From Nitrosopumilus sp. (lineage in GTDB: Archaea > Thermoproteota > Nitrososphaeria > Nitrososphaerales > Nitrosopumilaceae), in the NCBI GenBank assembly GCA_029862745.1, contig JAOTWS010000002.1:1-64000 (forward strand): 64,000 nt of DNA, given 5' to 3'. Shown here piece after piece: positions 46,898-55,398 of this stretch; the stretch's first letter is position 1, and each line of letters begins with the position of its first letter. Below the pieces are notes generated by a model. That model searched no databases, was not told the origin of the DNA, and saw only the letters and a program-made list of their open reading frames with translations. The position numbers were made by a program, and so were the translations under genes.

Positions 46898-47962
46898 ATG
46901 AGAAAAAATCATGATCGCATGTATTCACATACAATGGAATTACCAAGGCAGATTGTTGTAGGTGAAAAAAATATTAGTGAGTTTGGAGAATTTCTACATA
47001 ATCTAACTAAACCAAAGAAAGTTTCTCTAATTTCAGGAATTCACGTTAAAAAAATCATTAAACAAAGAGTTGAAAAATCATTAAAATTTAAAAAAATCAA
47101 ATTTACTTGGCATACATCAAAAGATAATCAGATCAACACTTTAAATGAAATTCAAAAAGAGGTGAAAAAAGATCGTAGTGATGTAATAATTGGTATAGGT
47201 GGCGGTCGTTCTGTAGATACAGCAAAACTAATTGCCTTTAATTTAGATATTTCATTTGTTAGTGTGCCTACGGCAGCATCACATGATGGAATGGCAAGTC
47301 CATTTGTTTCAATAAAAAGTGACAAACCCCATTCAATTATTGCAACAGCTCCTTTAGGTGTTTTTGTAGATATAGACATAATCAAAAAAGCACCCGCCAG
47401 ATTACTTGCAAGTGGATGTGGGGATCTTGTGGCAAACATATGTGCAGTAAAAGATTGGAAATTGGGACGTGATAAAACTGGAGAGTATTATGGGAGATAT
47501 TCAGCAAATTTGGCCATAATGAGTGCAAAGATAGTAATGGAAAAATCAAGTCATTATGCAAAGAAAGGACTTGATGCAAGAGTAATTGTAGAGGCTCTCA
47601 TTAGTGCAGGAGTTGCATCTTGTATTGCTGGAAGCAGTAGACCATGTTCTGGTGCAGAACATCTCTTTTCTCATGCACTAGATAAAATTGCACCTGGAAA
47701 AGGACTTCATGGTGAAAAATGTGGATTGGGCGCAATAATGATTACAAAACTTCAAGGTCAAGATTGGAAAAAAATTATAAAAACACTAAAAGATGTAGGA
47801 GCTCCAACAACCGCAAAACAAATTGGTTTAAACGAAGAGCAAATCATAGATGCACTAATGATTGCGCAAGACTTGAGGCCTGAAAGATATACAATTCTAA
47901 AAGAAATAGAAATGACAGAAAGAAGAGCAAGAAATCTTGCAAAGTCTAGTAAAGTGATTTAA
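46898..47962 (+). CDS. egsA: sn-Glycerol-1-phosphate dehydrogenase
   Basis: 354 residues. The NAD-binding GIGGGRSVDTAK is near 99-110, with metal ligands in the HDGMASPF, GAEHLFSHAL and HGEKCGLG segments. It makes glycerol-1-phosphate, the backbone stereoisomer of archaeal ether lipids, and is a hallmark archaeal gene. The ATG at 46919 is an alternative start. Confidence 0.96.
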   Translation: MRKNHDRMYSHTMELPRQIVVGEKNISEFGEFLHNLTKPKKVSLISGIHVKKIIKQRVEKSLKFKKIKFTWHTSKDNQINTLNEIQKEVKKDRSDVIIGIGGGRSVDTAKLIAFNLDISFVSVPTAASHDGMASPFVSIKSDKPHSIIATAPLGVFVDIDIIKKAPARLLASGCGDLVANICAVKDWKLGRDKTGEYYGRYSANLAIMSAKIVMEKSSHYAKKGLDARVIVEALISAGVASCIAGSSRPCSGAEHLFSHALDKIAPGKGLHGEKCGLGAIMITKLQGQDWKKIIKTLKDVGAPTTAKQIGLNEEQIIDALMIAQDLRPERYTILKEIEMTERRARNLAKSSKVI

Positions 47963-47963
47963 T

Positions 47964-48728
47964 TTAAGCAGTTTTTTGTTTAGATACTTCTTCTTTTGGT
48001 TCAGGTACTTCTTTTGGTTCAGATTTCTTTTCTTGAGTTTTTTTATTAATATGTGTCTCAACAAAGTGTATCTTTTCCAAAATTGGAACAAATTTAAAAA
48101 TATCTAGCTGGATAAAATGTTTCATAATTTGTAAACCATCAGCACGTAAAATTTCTTCAGGTATTACGATATTTACTTCTTTATCCTTCAAATCAAACGA
48201 AATTTTTGTGTCTTCTACCGGAAGTCTATTTTTAAGAATTGAGTCAATTTTATCACTTGGGGATTCAAGTGATTGTATAACATTTACATCAAAAACAATT
48301 GTTTTTCCTGCATATCGATGGTTGTAATCTATTTGAACTCTACCAGAACCAATAAAACGAATAATTCCTCTTTTATTATCAACTTCAATAGTATCACCTA
48401 CTGAAACTTTTTCTGCATCTTCTCCCAATTTCCTAACAGGTATCATTCTAACTTTGCCAGCATCTCTTTCACCAAAACCTTTGTCAGGTGTTACTTCAAC
48501 AACTAGTTTATCCCCAACTGAGGTTTTTGCAAGTGCTTCATCCAATCCTTTCAGAACAGGATAAGATATTTCACCAATAGAAACTAGTTTTGGTTGATAT
48601 TTGACATTTTGTTCATGAATAGAATATTTTTTTGCATTTTCTTCAATGGTTGTATCAAAAACCTCGTTACTGTCTTTTACCGTTGCAGTATAATCAATTA
48701 GAATTAATGAGCCTTTATTGAAAGTCAA
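47964..48728 (-). CDS. FKBP-type peptidyl-prolyl isomerase (SlyD-like)
   Basis: 254 residues. The N-terminal FKBP domain (GSLILIDYTATVKDSNEVFDT; VLKGLDEALAKTSVGDK; FGERDAGKVR) is split by an insert-in-flap domain like SlyD, then NHRYAGKTIVFDV. After about residue 155 comes an extra domain, ending in a low-complexity Lys/Glu/Pro tail. It folds proteins and may bind metal. It converges on egsA with a 1-bp gap. Confidence 0.88.
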   Translation of the reverse strand: MTFNKGSLILIDYTATVKDSNEVFDTTIEENAKKYSIHEQNVKYQPKLVSIGEISYPVLKGLDEALAKTSVGDKLVVEVTPDKGFGERDAGKVRMIPVRKLGEDAEKVSVGDTIEVDNKRGIIRFIGSGRVQIDYNHRYAGKTIVFDVNVIQSLESPSDKIDSILKNRLPVEDTKISFDLKDKEVNIVIPEEILRADGLQIMKHFIQLDIFKFVPILEKIHFVETHINKKTQEKKSEPKEVPEPKEEVSKQKTA

Positions 48729-48770
48729 TGTGTTCGGTCTCGAATTTCCTTATATTAAGTTAACATGATT

Positions 48771-49916
48771 TTAAAGAGCTTTTAGTTTTTCTTCTGCAGT
48801 CTTCAGTCCCACTTGAGCATCTACATCATATCCCATCATTGTTAAGGTGGATGAAATTGCGGAGATTGTTCTCATTACATGATAGGGACTAACTTCTCCC
48901 ATACATCCAACTCGGAATACTTTACCTTTAAGATTTCCAAATCCACCTGCAACTAATACTTTGAATTTATCAGCTAGTGTATTTCTGAAAGTTTTGTCTT
49001 CAAGTCCATCCAAATAATTCAATGCTACAATTGAAATTGAACGATCCTCTTCTTTAGCAAATGGAGAAAGACCCATTGCACTCAATCCAGAATATAACGC
49101 ATCAGAACAAACCTTGTGACGTTTAAAGACATTTTGTAATCCTTCTTCCAACATTATGGATAATGCTTCTCGGTATGCATAAAGTAATGGAAGTGCAGGT
49201 GTAAAAGGAGTATGTTTTTCCTCATCATAATATTTGAAATATCTTGCTAAATTGAAATACATTGTTGGTGGTGGATTTGCTATCATGTATTTTTTGGCTT
49301 TAGCGCTAACAGAAATTGGCGAAATACCTGGTGGGGCAGCAATTGCTTTTTGTGCACCAGTCATGCATACATCAATATTCCATTTATCAACTGGAAGTTG
49401 TGCACCACCAAGTAATGAAACAGAATCTACAACATAGAATGCGTCATTTCTTGATGTTAAATCAGATACTTTATCAAGATAATTTACCATTGTCCCTGTT
49501 GAAGTTTCATTGTGAACAACATAGAAAGCTTTGACATCTTTATTATTATCAAATGCTTCTTTTACTTGATCAAAAGTTGCATTTTGCCCTGGTGGGGTTT
49601 GAAGTTTTATAACATTAGTTCCTTGATTCTCAATTAATTGTGACAGTCTGCCACTAAATTCTCCATTAATTGGAATGATAATTTTATCGCCTTTTTTAAC
49701 TAAATTTACTACACCTGCTTCTACTGCACCAGTTCCAGATGCAGATAAAGCAACAATATCATTTTGTGTTTCAAAAACTTGTTGGGTTTTTTTCACAACA
49801 TCAGTGTATAATTCAACAAAATCATCACTTCTATGATTAATTATAGGTGCAAGCATTGCTCTCATTACTCTATTAGGTACATTTGTTGGACCAGGAAGCA
49901 TTGAAAGATATTCCAT
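48771..49916 (-). CDS. Class V aminotransferase (serine/alanine-glyoxylate type)
   Basis: 381 residues. Start MLPGPTNVPNRVMRAM and the PLP lysine in CMTGAQKAIAAPPG (Lys near 192) are typical of alanine- or serine-glyoxylate aminotransferases. It moves an amino group between serine or alanine and a keto acid; the exact pair is not readable. Confidence 0.9.
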   Translation of the reverse strand: MEYLSMLPGPTNVPNRVMRAMLAPIINHRSDDFVELYTDVVKKTQQVFETQNDIVALSASGTGAVEAGVVNLVKKGDKIIIPINGEFSGRLSQLIENQGTNVIKLQTPPGQNATFDQVKEAFDNNKDVKAFYVVHNETSTGTMVNYLDKVSDLTSRNDAFYVVDSVSLLGGAQLPVDKWNIDVCMTGAQKAIAAPPGISPISVSAKAKKYMIANPPPTMYFNLARYFKYYDEEKHTPFTPALPLLYAYREALSIMLEEGLQNVFKRHKVCSDALYSGLSAMGLSPFAKEEDRSISIVALNYLDGLEDKTFRNTLADKFKVLVAGGFGNLKGKVFRVGCMGEVSPYHVMRTISAISSTLTMMGYDVDAQVGLKTAEEKLKAL

Positions 49917-49955
49917 ATGTTATCTGTGTCAATACAATATGGGGTTTATTTATAA

Positions 49956-50450
49956 TTAGAGATTTTTTAAATGCTCTTTAGCACTAGTATTTATCAAGAA
50001 ATTCTTTGTACCTTCAGGAACAAGATCCTCCCATTTTTGATCGCTAACAATTAGATCTCGGATATTGGTTCCAGATAATTTATCTCTGTTCAAAAATGGA
50101 ATAGAAACAACTTGAGTTGTTCTTTTAGAATACAGATGTTTTGTTAACTCATCATTAGAAAAAATTATATCAAATTTTGGAACTATTGTATCTATTTTCT
50201 CAATCCATTTTACATGATTGTCTACATCAGGGATAAAAAAAATAGAAATGTTCTCTTTCATTGAATCATCAATTGAGGATAGAATCATTTCTTTTCGCTC
50301 TTCAGCAGTAAATGGATTATTTTTTTCTATGGGTTTGTTAGAACTGCCCAAGCCTACCCATAATTTATCAACTTTTGATAATGCAAAACGTAAAGCTTCA
50401 AGATGACCTAAATGAAAAGGTTGGAATCTTCCTATCAATAAGCCATTCAT
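49956..50450 (-). CDS. nadM: Nicotinamide-nucleotide adenylyltransferase (archaeal)
   Basis: 164 residues. The nucleotidyltransferase start GLLIGRFQPFHLGHLEAL and the C-terminal SGTNIRDLI match archaeal NadM rather than CoaD. It completes NAD by joining NMN and ATP. Confidence 0.9.
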   Translation of the reverse strand: MNGLLIGRFQPFHLGHLEALRFALSKVDKLWVGLGSSNKPIEKNNPFTAEERKEMILSSIDDSMKENISIFFIPDVDNHVKWIEKIDTIVPKFDIIFSNDELTKHLYSKRTTQVVSIPFLNRDKLSGTNIRDLIVSDQKWEDLVPEGTKNFLINTSAKEHLKNL

Positions 50451-50511
50451 AAATAGATATAGAAGGACTGTTTTTAAAAACTATCATAAAGAGTAATTAT
50501 CAAAAACAATT

Positions 50512-51534
50512 GTGGATTTTCTAAAAATCAATGGAGCATATGGTGAGGGTGGTGGACAAATTATCCGCTCGGCTATTATACTTTCATGTATCACTAAACA
50601 ACCAATTCATCTAGAAAATATTAGAGAAAATAGAAAAATTCCGGGAATAAGACCACAACATCTTACTGCAATAATAATTCTTCAAAAGATAGCAAACGCT
50701 AAAGTTATCGGAGCAGAGATTGGATCTACAGAATTAAAATTTATTCCAAATAATATTGAAAGTTTAGAATTAGTTGAAGATGTAAGAACAGCTGGAAGTA
50801 TTTCATTAATTTTACAAGTTTTGATTCCTGTTGTTGCTATTTCTCAAAAAAAACTTAATTTAATAATTAAAGGTGGAACAGATGTTCTTTGGAGTCCTAC
50901 AATTGATTATACTCAACATGTTCTAAGAGAAGCATATTCTAGAATGGGAATAAAATTTTCACTTAAATTAACTAAACGTGGATATTATTCAAGAGGAGGA
51001 GGAGAAATTTGTTTACAAGTATATCCTTCACATTTAAAATCAATATCATTTACAAAAAGAACAACTAATAATGTAAAATTGATTTGTACATTTTCAAAAA
51101 TATCAGAAGAGAAGATTAAGGATCAAATTGAATGGATTAAAAGAAAATTAGTTGATAAGAATTTTATTGTTGAGATTAAAATAAAAAATCAAGAAGCAAT
51201 TGATTCAGGGGCATCGTTGCTGATTTATAGTATTGATGAAAATTCAATTATAGGAGTTGATACGTTATTTGATAAAAAAATGCAAAGATTTGATGTAGAA
51301 TTTGGTAAATTTATAAATTCTTTGGCAGTAGACGATAATTTAGCAGACATGTTGGTTGTTCCCGCAAGTTTAGGAAATGAAAAAACAACATTTCAAGTTA
51401 GAGAAATTACAAAACATTTGGAAACAAATTTGTTTGTAACATCAAAAATTACAGGTTGTAAATATGGAGTTAGGAAGATAAACGGAGGATTTGAGATAAT
51501 TATTAAAGGAATTTCAGACTCCAGCATCAAGTAA
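50512..51534 (+). CDS. rtcA: RNA 3'-terminal phosphate cyclase
   Basis: 340 residues from GTG. Motifs GAYGEGGGQIIRSAI (start), RENRKIPGIRPQHLT and YYSRGGGEI are typical. The adenylated histidine should be His in REITKHLETNL near 305. It converts RNA 3' phosphates to 2',3' cyclic ends. No RtcB is present nearby. Confidence 0.93.
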   Translation: MDFLKINGAYGEGGGQIIRSAIILSCITKQPIHLENIRENRKIPGIRPQHLTAIIILQKIANAKVIGAEIGSTELKFIPNNIESLELVEDVRTAGSISLILQVLIPVVAISQKKLNLIIKGGTDVLWSPTIDYTQHVLREAYSRMGIKFSLKLTKRGYYSRGGGEICLQVYPSHLKSISFTKRTTNNVKLICTFSKISEEKIKDQIEWIKRKLVDKNFIVEIKIKNQEAIDSGASLLIYSIDENSIIGVDTLFDKKMQRFDVEFGKFINSLAVDDNLADMLVVPASLGNEKTTFQVREITKHLETNLFVTSKITGCKYGVRKINGGFEIIIKGISDSSIK

Positions 51535-52011
51535 TGATGCAAAAAATAGTATTGCAACTGACAAAACTACAGTAATTTCTCCTAGAATTATTATTTTTTT
51601 CCTTAATTTTTGAATTTCAGGTGCTAACATTTGGTTAGACATGATTTTAACTTCTATATCTTTACGAATAACTCGTACATGAATTATATAAGTTACAATC
51701 AGTGCAACGACAAGTATTATTTTAATTATTAGAAATGTGCCATAACTTGTTCCAACAAGCAAATCCGGTTTACTAAGAAGGGCATATGAGCTATACAATC
51801 CAGTTGCCATGAGAATAATTAATGACGGAACTGCAATTTTGTTAAATCGTCTTCCAACACGAATCATTATTTGCATTCTTTCTTCAACAGAGTTGCTCAA
51901 CGTTTTTAGAAGTGGTGAGAATACAATTCCAATGAAAAGGGAGCCTCCAACCCATATTGCTGCAGAAACAAGATGAATCCAAGTAAGAATAGCTTGTTCT
52001 ATTGCACTCAT
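51514..52011 (-). CDS. CopD-like four-helix membrane protein
   Basis: 165 residues, four membrane helices (about 10-32, 55-74, 85-108, 138-160). WIHLVSAAIWVGG matches the HNLVSAVWIGG signature of the CopD part of the gene at 897, so it belongs to the same membrane superfamily. It may bind heme or copper through the histidine. Overlaps rtcA's end by 21 bp. Confidence 0.75.
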   Translation of the reverse strand: MSAIEQAILTWIHLVSAAIWVGGSLFIGIVFSPLLKTLSNSVEERMQIMIRVGRRFNKIAVPSLIILMATGLYSSYALLSKPDLLVGTSYGTFLIIKIILVVALIVTYIIHVRVIRKDIEVKIMSNQMLAPEIQKLRKKIIILGEITVVLSVAILFFASLLDAGV

Positions 52012-52092
52012 AGATTATTCTATTTTAATTCAAATATTATGTATTTGGATCTTGACAACCTTTTTTAGTTGTGCAAATCTGTAGACATTGAA

Positions 52093-52584
52093 ATGGCACT
52101 TCAAAGCAAAATGACAGTTTATGCGGCAATTGGTGGAGTCTTTGCGTTAATGGGTGGAATTGTTTTCTTTACATCGGACAATGTTGACCTTGAACAAGTT
52201 AAAATTGAATTAACAAATGTAGAATTGAGAGAGATAAACTTGGAAAACAATCAAGTAAAAATGGATGTTACATTTTTGATAAAAAATCCAAGTGATACAA
52301 CATTAACCGTTTCAACAATAGATTATCAGCTTTATGGTAATGGAGTATTATTGGGTTCAGGGTTATATTCCACAGCTGATATTGCTATGCCAGGAAGAGC
52401 AGCAATTTATTCAGGCGCAGAAGTTCCTTTGAAAAATATGTTTATTCTAAGTAAATCTGATGTAAATTCGGAAATCTATGAGGATATGATAAATGATAAA
52501 ATTACTAGTTTTACAGCTGAAGGGATGATTATTACACAAACTTCATGGAGTGAATCTGAGAAAGAATTCAAAACTGGTTACTAA
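52093..52584 (+). CDS. LEA14-like membrane-anchored protein
   Basis: 163 residues from the ATG at 52093; a TTG at 52069 adds eight residues that would lengthen the cytoplasmic end. An N-terminal helix (about 7-27) and an external LEA14/WHy-like beta domain with FLIKNPSDTTLTVSTIDYQLY. It resembles the proteins at 23538 and 57764. It ends 8 bp before the converging tRNA-Val gene. Confidence 0.7.
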   Translation: MALQSKMTVYAAIGGVFALMGGIVFFTSDNVDLEQVKIELTNVELREINLENNQVKMDVTFLIKNPSDTTLTVSTIDYQLYGNGVLLGSGLYSTADIAMPGRAAIYSGAEVPLKNMFILSKSDVNSEIYEDMINDKITSFTAEGMIITQTSWSESEKEFKTGY

Positions 52585-52592
52585 TTAAAAAG

Positions 52593-52666
52593 TGGGCCGA
52601 GTGAGATTCGAACTCACGATCACTGCCGTGTCGAGGCAGTATCCTAACCAGCTAGACTACCGGCCC
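52593..52666 (-). tRNA. tRNA-Val (anticodon GAC), unusual C33
   Basis: A complete cloverleaf reads on the minus strand: acceptor GGGCCGG/TCGGCCC, D-stem GTCT/GGAT, anticodon stem CTGCC/GGCAG with loop TCGACAC, T-arm GTGAG-TTCGAAT-CTCAC and discriminator A. The anticodon is GAC (Val). Position 33 is C where nearly all elongator tRNAs have U. No intron and no encoded CCA are seen. Confidence 0.88.
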
Positions 52667-52743
52667 ATTGAAGTACAAGACATGAGGGGGAATTATTAAC
52701 GTTTAACAAAAGAATGAATAAAAAGAAAAGAGGAATAAAATAG

Positions 52744-53454
52744 ATGACTAGTGATTTTACTGAAGAGGAGAAAAGAGGTTTCTACAAAGCAATTTATTCA
52801 AGAAGAGATGTGAGATCACATTTTACCTCAAGACCTATTGAAGACGATATTTTATCAAAAATTCTTCATGCTGCACATCATGCTCCATCAGTAGGATTTT
52901 CTCAACCGTGGAATTTTGTTTTAATAAAAAATATTGAAACAAAAAAGAAAATCAAAGAATCATTTAACAAAGAGAAAAATCGTTCATCACAATTAATAGA
53001 AAATCCAAAAAAATCAGAATATCTTTCATTTAAGTTAGAAGGAATTTTAGAATCGCCGGTAAATCTTTGTGTAACTTATGATCCTACAAAATTTGGTCCA
53101 TTTGTAATTGGTAGATCAAGTATTCCAGAAGCTGGTCTGTATAGTGTATGTTGTGCAATTCAAAATTTGTGGTTATCAGCAAGAACAGAAGGTGTTGGTC
53201 TTGGATGGGTAAGTATACTGTCAAATGAAATGCTAAAAAAAACTCTAGAATTACCAGACCATGTTATTCCTGTTGCATACTTGTGTTTAGGGTATGTAGA
53301 AGATTTTGCAGAAAAACCAGATCTTGAAAATGTAGGTTGGTTACCAAGACTTGATTTGAAAGATGTAATATACTTTGAAAAATGGAATGATAAAGAAAAT
53401 GAAAATTGGAAAAGTATTCAAAATATGATCAAAGAAAATATGGATTACGCTTAA
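52744..53454 (+). CDS. bluB: 5,6-Dimethylbenzimidazole synthase
   Basis: 236 residues, nitroreductase fold of the BluB type: FYKAIYSRRDVRSHF, AAHHAPSVGFSQPWNFVLI, SARTEGVGLGWVSIL and CLGYVEDF. BluB breaks down FMN to form the lower ligand of cobalamin; ammonia-oxidising thaumarchaea make this vitamin. A cobJ gene lies at the window's end. Confidence 0.9.
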   Translation: MTSDFTEEEKRGFYKAIYSRRDVRSHFTSRPIEDDILSKILHAAHHAPSVGFSQPWNFVLIKNIETKKKIKESFNKEKNRSSQLIENPKKSEYLSFKLEGILESPVNLCVTYDPTKFGPFVIGRSSIPEAGLYSVCCAIQNLWLSARTEGVGLGWVSILSNEMLKKTLELPDHVIPVAYLCLGYVEDFAEKPDLENVGWLPRLDLKDVIYFEKWNDKENENWKSIQNMIKENMDYA

Positions 53455-53478
53455 ATAATTAAGAATGTTTTTTTTGCT

Positions 53479-53571
53479 GGGTTTGTGGCGCAGAGTCAAT
53501 TTGACGCGAAACATGGATAGCGCAGTAGCCTCCTAAGTTACAGGTCGAGGGATCGAAGCCCTCCAAACCCG
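53479..53571 (+). tRNA. tRNA-Arg (anticodon CCT) with D-loop insertion
   Basis: The acceptor stem GGGTTTG/CAAACCC, D-stem GCGC (53488-53491 and 53520-53523), anticodon stem GTAGC/GTTAC with loop CTCCTAA, and T-arm GAGGG/CCCTC are all present; discriminator G. The loop closed by the D-stem is 28 nt (53492-53519) instead of about 8-11. About 18 extra bases lie in it, including a GTCA-ATT-TGAC hairpin. This is probably an intron in a non-canonical D-loop position, known in thaumarchaea. Confidence 0.85.
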
Positions 53572-53624
53572 TTTTGTTTCAAATTTTTATTGGAATTTAA
53601 ATATAGAGACAATTAGTTGTAAAT

Positions 53625-54155
53625 ATGAAAATAGTTGTAATTTCTGGTAGTCCAAGAAAAAATTCTAATACACAAATAATTATGAGATATGTCTATGAAT
53701 ATGTTAAATCAAAAAACCAAGAAACAAAATTAATTAATCTTTCTGAAGGTCAAATTGAATGTTATAGAGGACCAGATGAAGAATATAACGATATTACAAA
53801 GGCAGCAGTTGATGATATTACAAATGCAGATGTATGGTTAATTGGTACACCGATCTATAACTCATTTTTTAGTTCAGCATTAAAAAATCTGTTTGAATAT
53901 ATCAATTATAAAAAAACTCTGGGAAAAGTTGCAGGGATTACAATTTTGGGCGCTGGTACAATTGGTTTTATAAATGTTCAAACGTTGGTTACACAATTAT
54001 TATCATATTTCAGAGTAATAACAAACCCAAAACCAGTATTTCTTACTACAGAATGTATTACTGAAAATTCTTTTTCAGATACAGATGGACAGAAAAAACT
54101 AAAAGAAATGGTAGACGAAACTTTACAAATAGCTTCTAAATTATATCGAAACTAG
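53625..54155 (+). CDS. NADPH-dependent FMN reductase / flavodoxin-like protein
   Basis: 176 residues. The FMN phosphate loop ISGSPRKNSNTQII (about 5-18) and TPIYNSFFSSALKNLFEY are typical of SsuE/NfnA-like flavin reductases. It reduces free flavin or quinone; the acceptor is not known. FMN is also the BluB substrate (upstream), so a link is possible but unproven. Confidence 0.85.
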   Translation: MKIVVISGSPRKNSNTQIIMRYVYEYVKSKNQETKLINLSEGQIECYRGPDEEYNDITKAAVDDITNADVWLIGTPIYNSFFSSALKNLFEYINYKKTLGKVAGITILGAGTIGFINVQTLVTQLLSYFRVITNPKPVFLTTECITENSFSDTDGQKKLKEMVDETLQIASKLYRN

Positions 54156-54234
54156 TGTATTGATATGTTAAAGATAATCTAAAATAAAAGATCTATTCGT
54201 TTTTAAAAAAATAAAACCAAAATATTAACATTAT

Positions 54235-54369
54235 ATGGTAACGAAATTAATGAGTTTGAAAAAAGATCCAACAGAATTGTGTTCATGTAAATGTCATTAT
54301 GGAGGAGCAGTTAGTTGTCCTAGCTGTAAGAAAAATCATGGCATAGAGTGTTCTCACTGCAAAAATTAG
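54235..54369 (+). CDS. 44-aa Cys-rich microprotein
   Basis: An ATG frame of 44 codons begins MVTKLMSLKKDPTELCS and holds eight cysteine or histidine-flanked pairs, including CSCKCH, CPSC and CSHC. This can bind one or two zinc ions or an Fe-S cluster. It ends 6 bp before the converging membrane protein. No family name can be given, but the cysteine pattern is not expected by chance. Confidence 0.6.
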   Translation: MVTKLMSLKKDPTELCSCKCHYGGAVSCPSCKKNHGIECSHCKN

Positions 54370-54375
54370 ATATAG

Positions 54376-54843
54376 TTATTTTCTTTTAGAGGCTAACATT
54401 TTAAGATTAGTCAATTCTGCTTTTAATGATTCAATTTGAACAAGTGTTTGTAAATTTAAAATTTCTTGGTTTAATCTTTCAATTTCACCATCTTTTAGTT
54501 TTACAAATTCCTTTAAGCTATTAAGTTCGGTAGATAATTCAGATTGAACTTGTTTTATTTCTGAAAGACCTATTTGATTACCACTAGTTGTTGTTTGAAT
54601 AGTTTGTGTATTAATCAAGCTTTTTTTTTCAGTTCTAGCATGAGAAGGAGCATGATTGTGCATGTAATCGGTGCTTTTTTGAGATATCCAACATGTAAAA
54701 ACCATAAACCATGTTATTGGAACAGCCATCAGAAATACGAAATCCAGCACTGGTGATAAATCCCAAAATGCCCAAAGTCCTGTAAGTACAGCTGCAAAAA
54801 TTCCTGTAGAAACAGTGGCCAAATGATTTCCCAAATATCCCAT
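54376..54843 (-). CDS. Two-helix membrane protein with C-terminal coiled coil
   Basis: 155 residues. Two membrane helices (about 8-29 and 33-53), a His-rich linker (YMHNHAPSHARTEKK) and a long coiled coil (about 95-150). Family not recognised; probably a membrane scaffold. Confidence 0.65.
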   Translation of the reverse strand: MGYLGNHLATVSTGIFAAVLTGLWAFWDLSPVLDFVFLMAVPITWFMVFTCWISQKSTDYMHNHAPSHARTEKKSLINTQTIQTTTSGNQIGLSEIKQVQSELSTELNSLKEFVKLKDGEIERLNQEILNLQTLVQIESLKAELTNLKMLASKRK

Positions 54844-54925
54844 ATTTGTTCTAAAAATTCATTATTTATAATGGTAATGCTAAAAATCATAAAAAGATAT
54901 AATTAAAAAGAAAAAAGAGCAGAAT

Positions 54926-55156
54926 TTATTCGTCTTCTTCAGAGGCAGTAGTTGTTTTGGGCATGTCAGATTGTAAGATTTGGATCTTTTGTAATAGTTC
55001 GGTTCTCAGATCTCGTGCCACTCTTCTTACAGTAGGTCTTGGAACACCAAGTTCATCAACAACTTTGGTGTAGATATCCTGCTTGTCGGTTACCCCTTTG
55101 TCAAGATAAGAATTAATTGCTTCTTTAATTATCGTGCTTTGGTTTGTACGATTCAA
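54926..55156 (-). CDS. Small HTH DNA-binding protein
   Basis: 76 residues. A helix-turn-helix spans about 20-50 (DKQDIYTKVVDELGVPRPTVRRVARDLR region), followed by a helix that could dimerise and an acidic tail. Its promoter carries repeated TTCTAAATTTTA motifs, suggesting autoregulation. Confidence 0.75.
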   Translation of the reverse strand: MNRTNQSTIIKEAINSYLDKGVTDKQDIYTKVVDELGVPRPTVRRVARDLRTELLQKIQILQSDMPKTTTASEEDE

Positions 55157-55160
55157 CGAA

Positions 55161-55211
55161 TTCTAAATTTTAATTGTTCTATATAAGACTATAACTTTCT
55201 AAATTTTAGAA
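55161..55211. promoter_or_regulatory. Candidate autoregulatory operator of the small HTH gene
   Basis: TTCTAAATTTTA occurs at 55161-55172 and at 55197-55208; the second copy is part of a perfect 15-bp palindrome (55197-55211). The TATA-like CTTATATAG of the minus-strand gene (55180-55188) lies between the copies, and the first copy covers the expected transcription start. Confidence 0.45.
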
Positions 55212-55398
55212 TTATAATATTTAATAAATCCAAATTTTGACTTTGAAAAAAAGAAAATTCTTAAAAAGTTTTTACATATAGCATATCTACAAGAAATGTT
55301 TGGCGTGTATGAATTTTTTAAAATACATTAAAAATCTGTAAGAAATTTTGAAGAATTTTTCACAAGACTCTTATGATATAATTATATTTGATCTTTTG

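Noticed and set aside
46823-46912. Thirty-residue N-terminal extension of proteasome beta
   Set aside because: It has a poor composition for a propeptide, overlaps the divergent G1PDH gene, and the TTG at 46822 gives a normal 12-residue propeptide.
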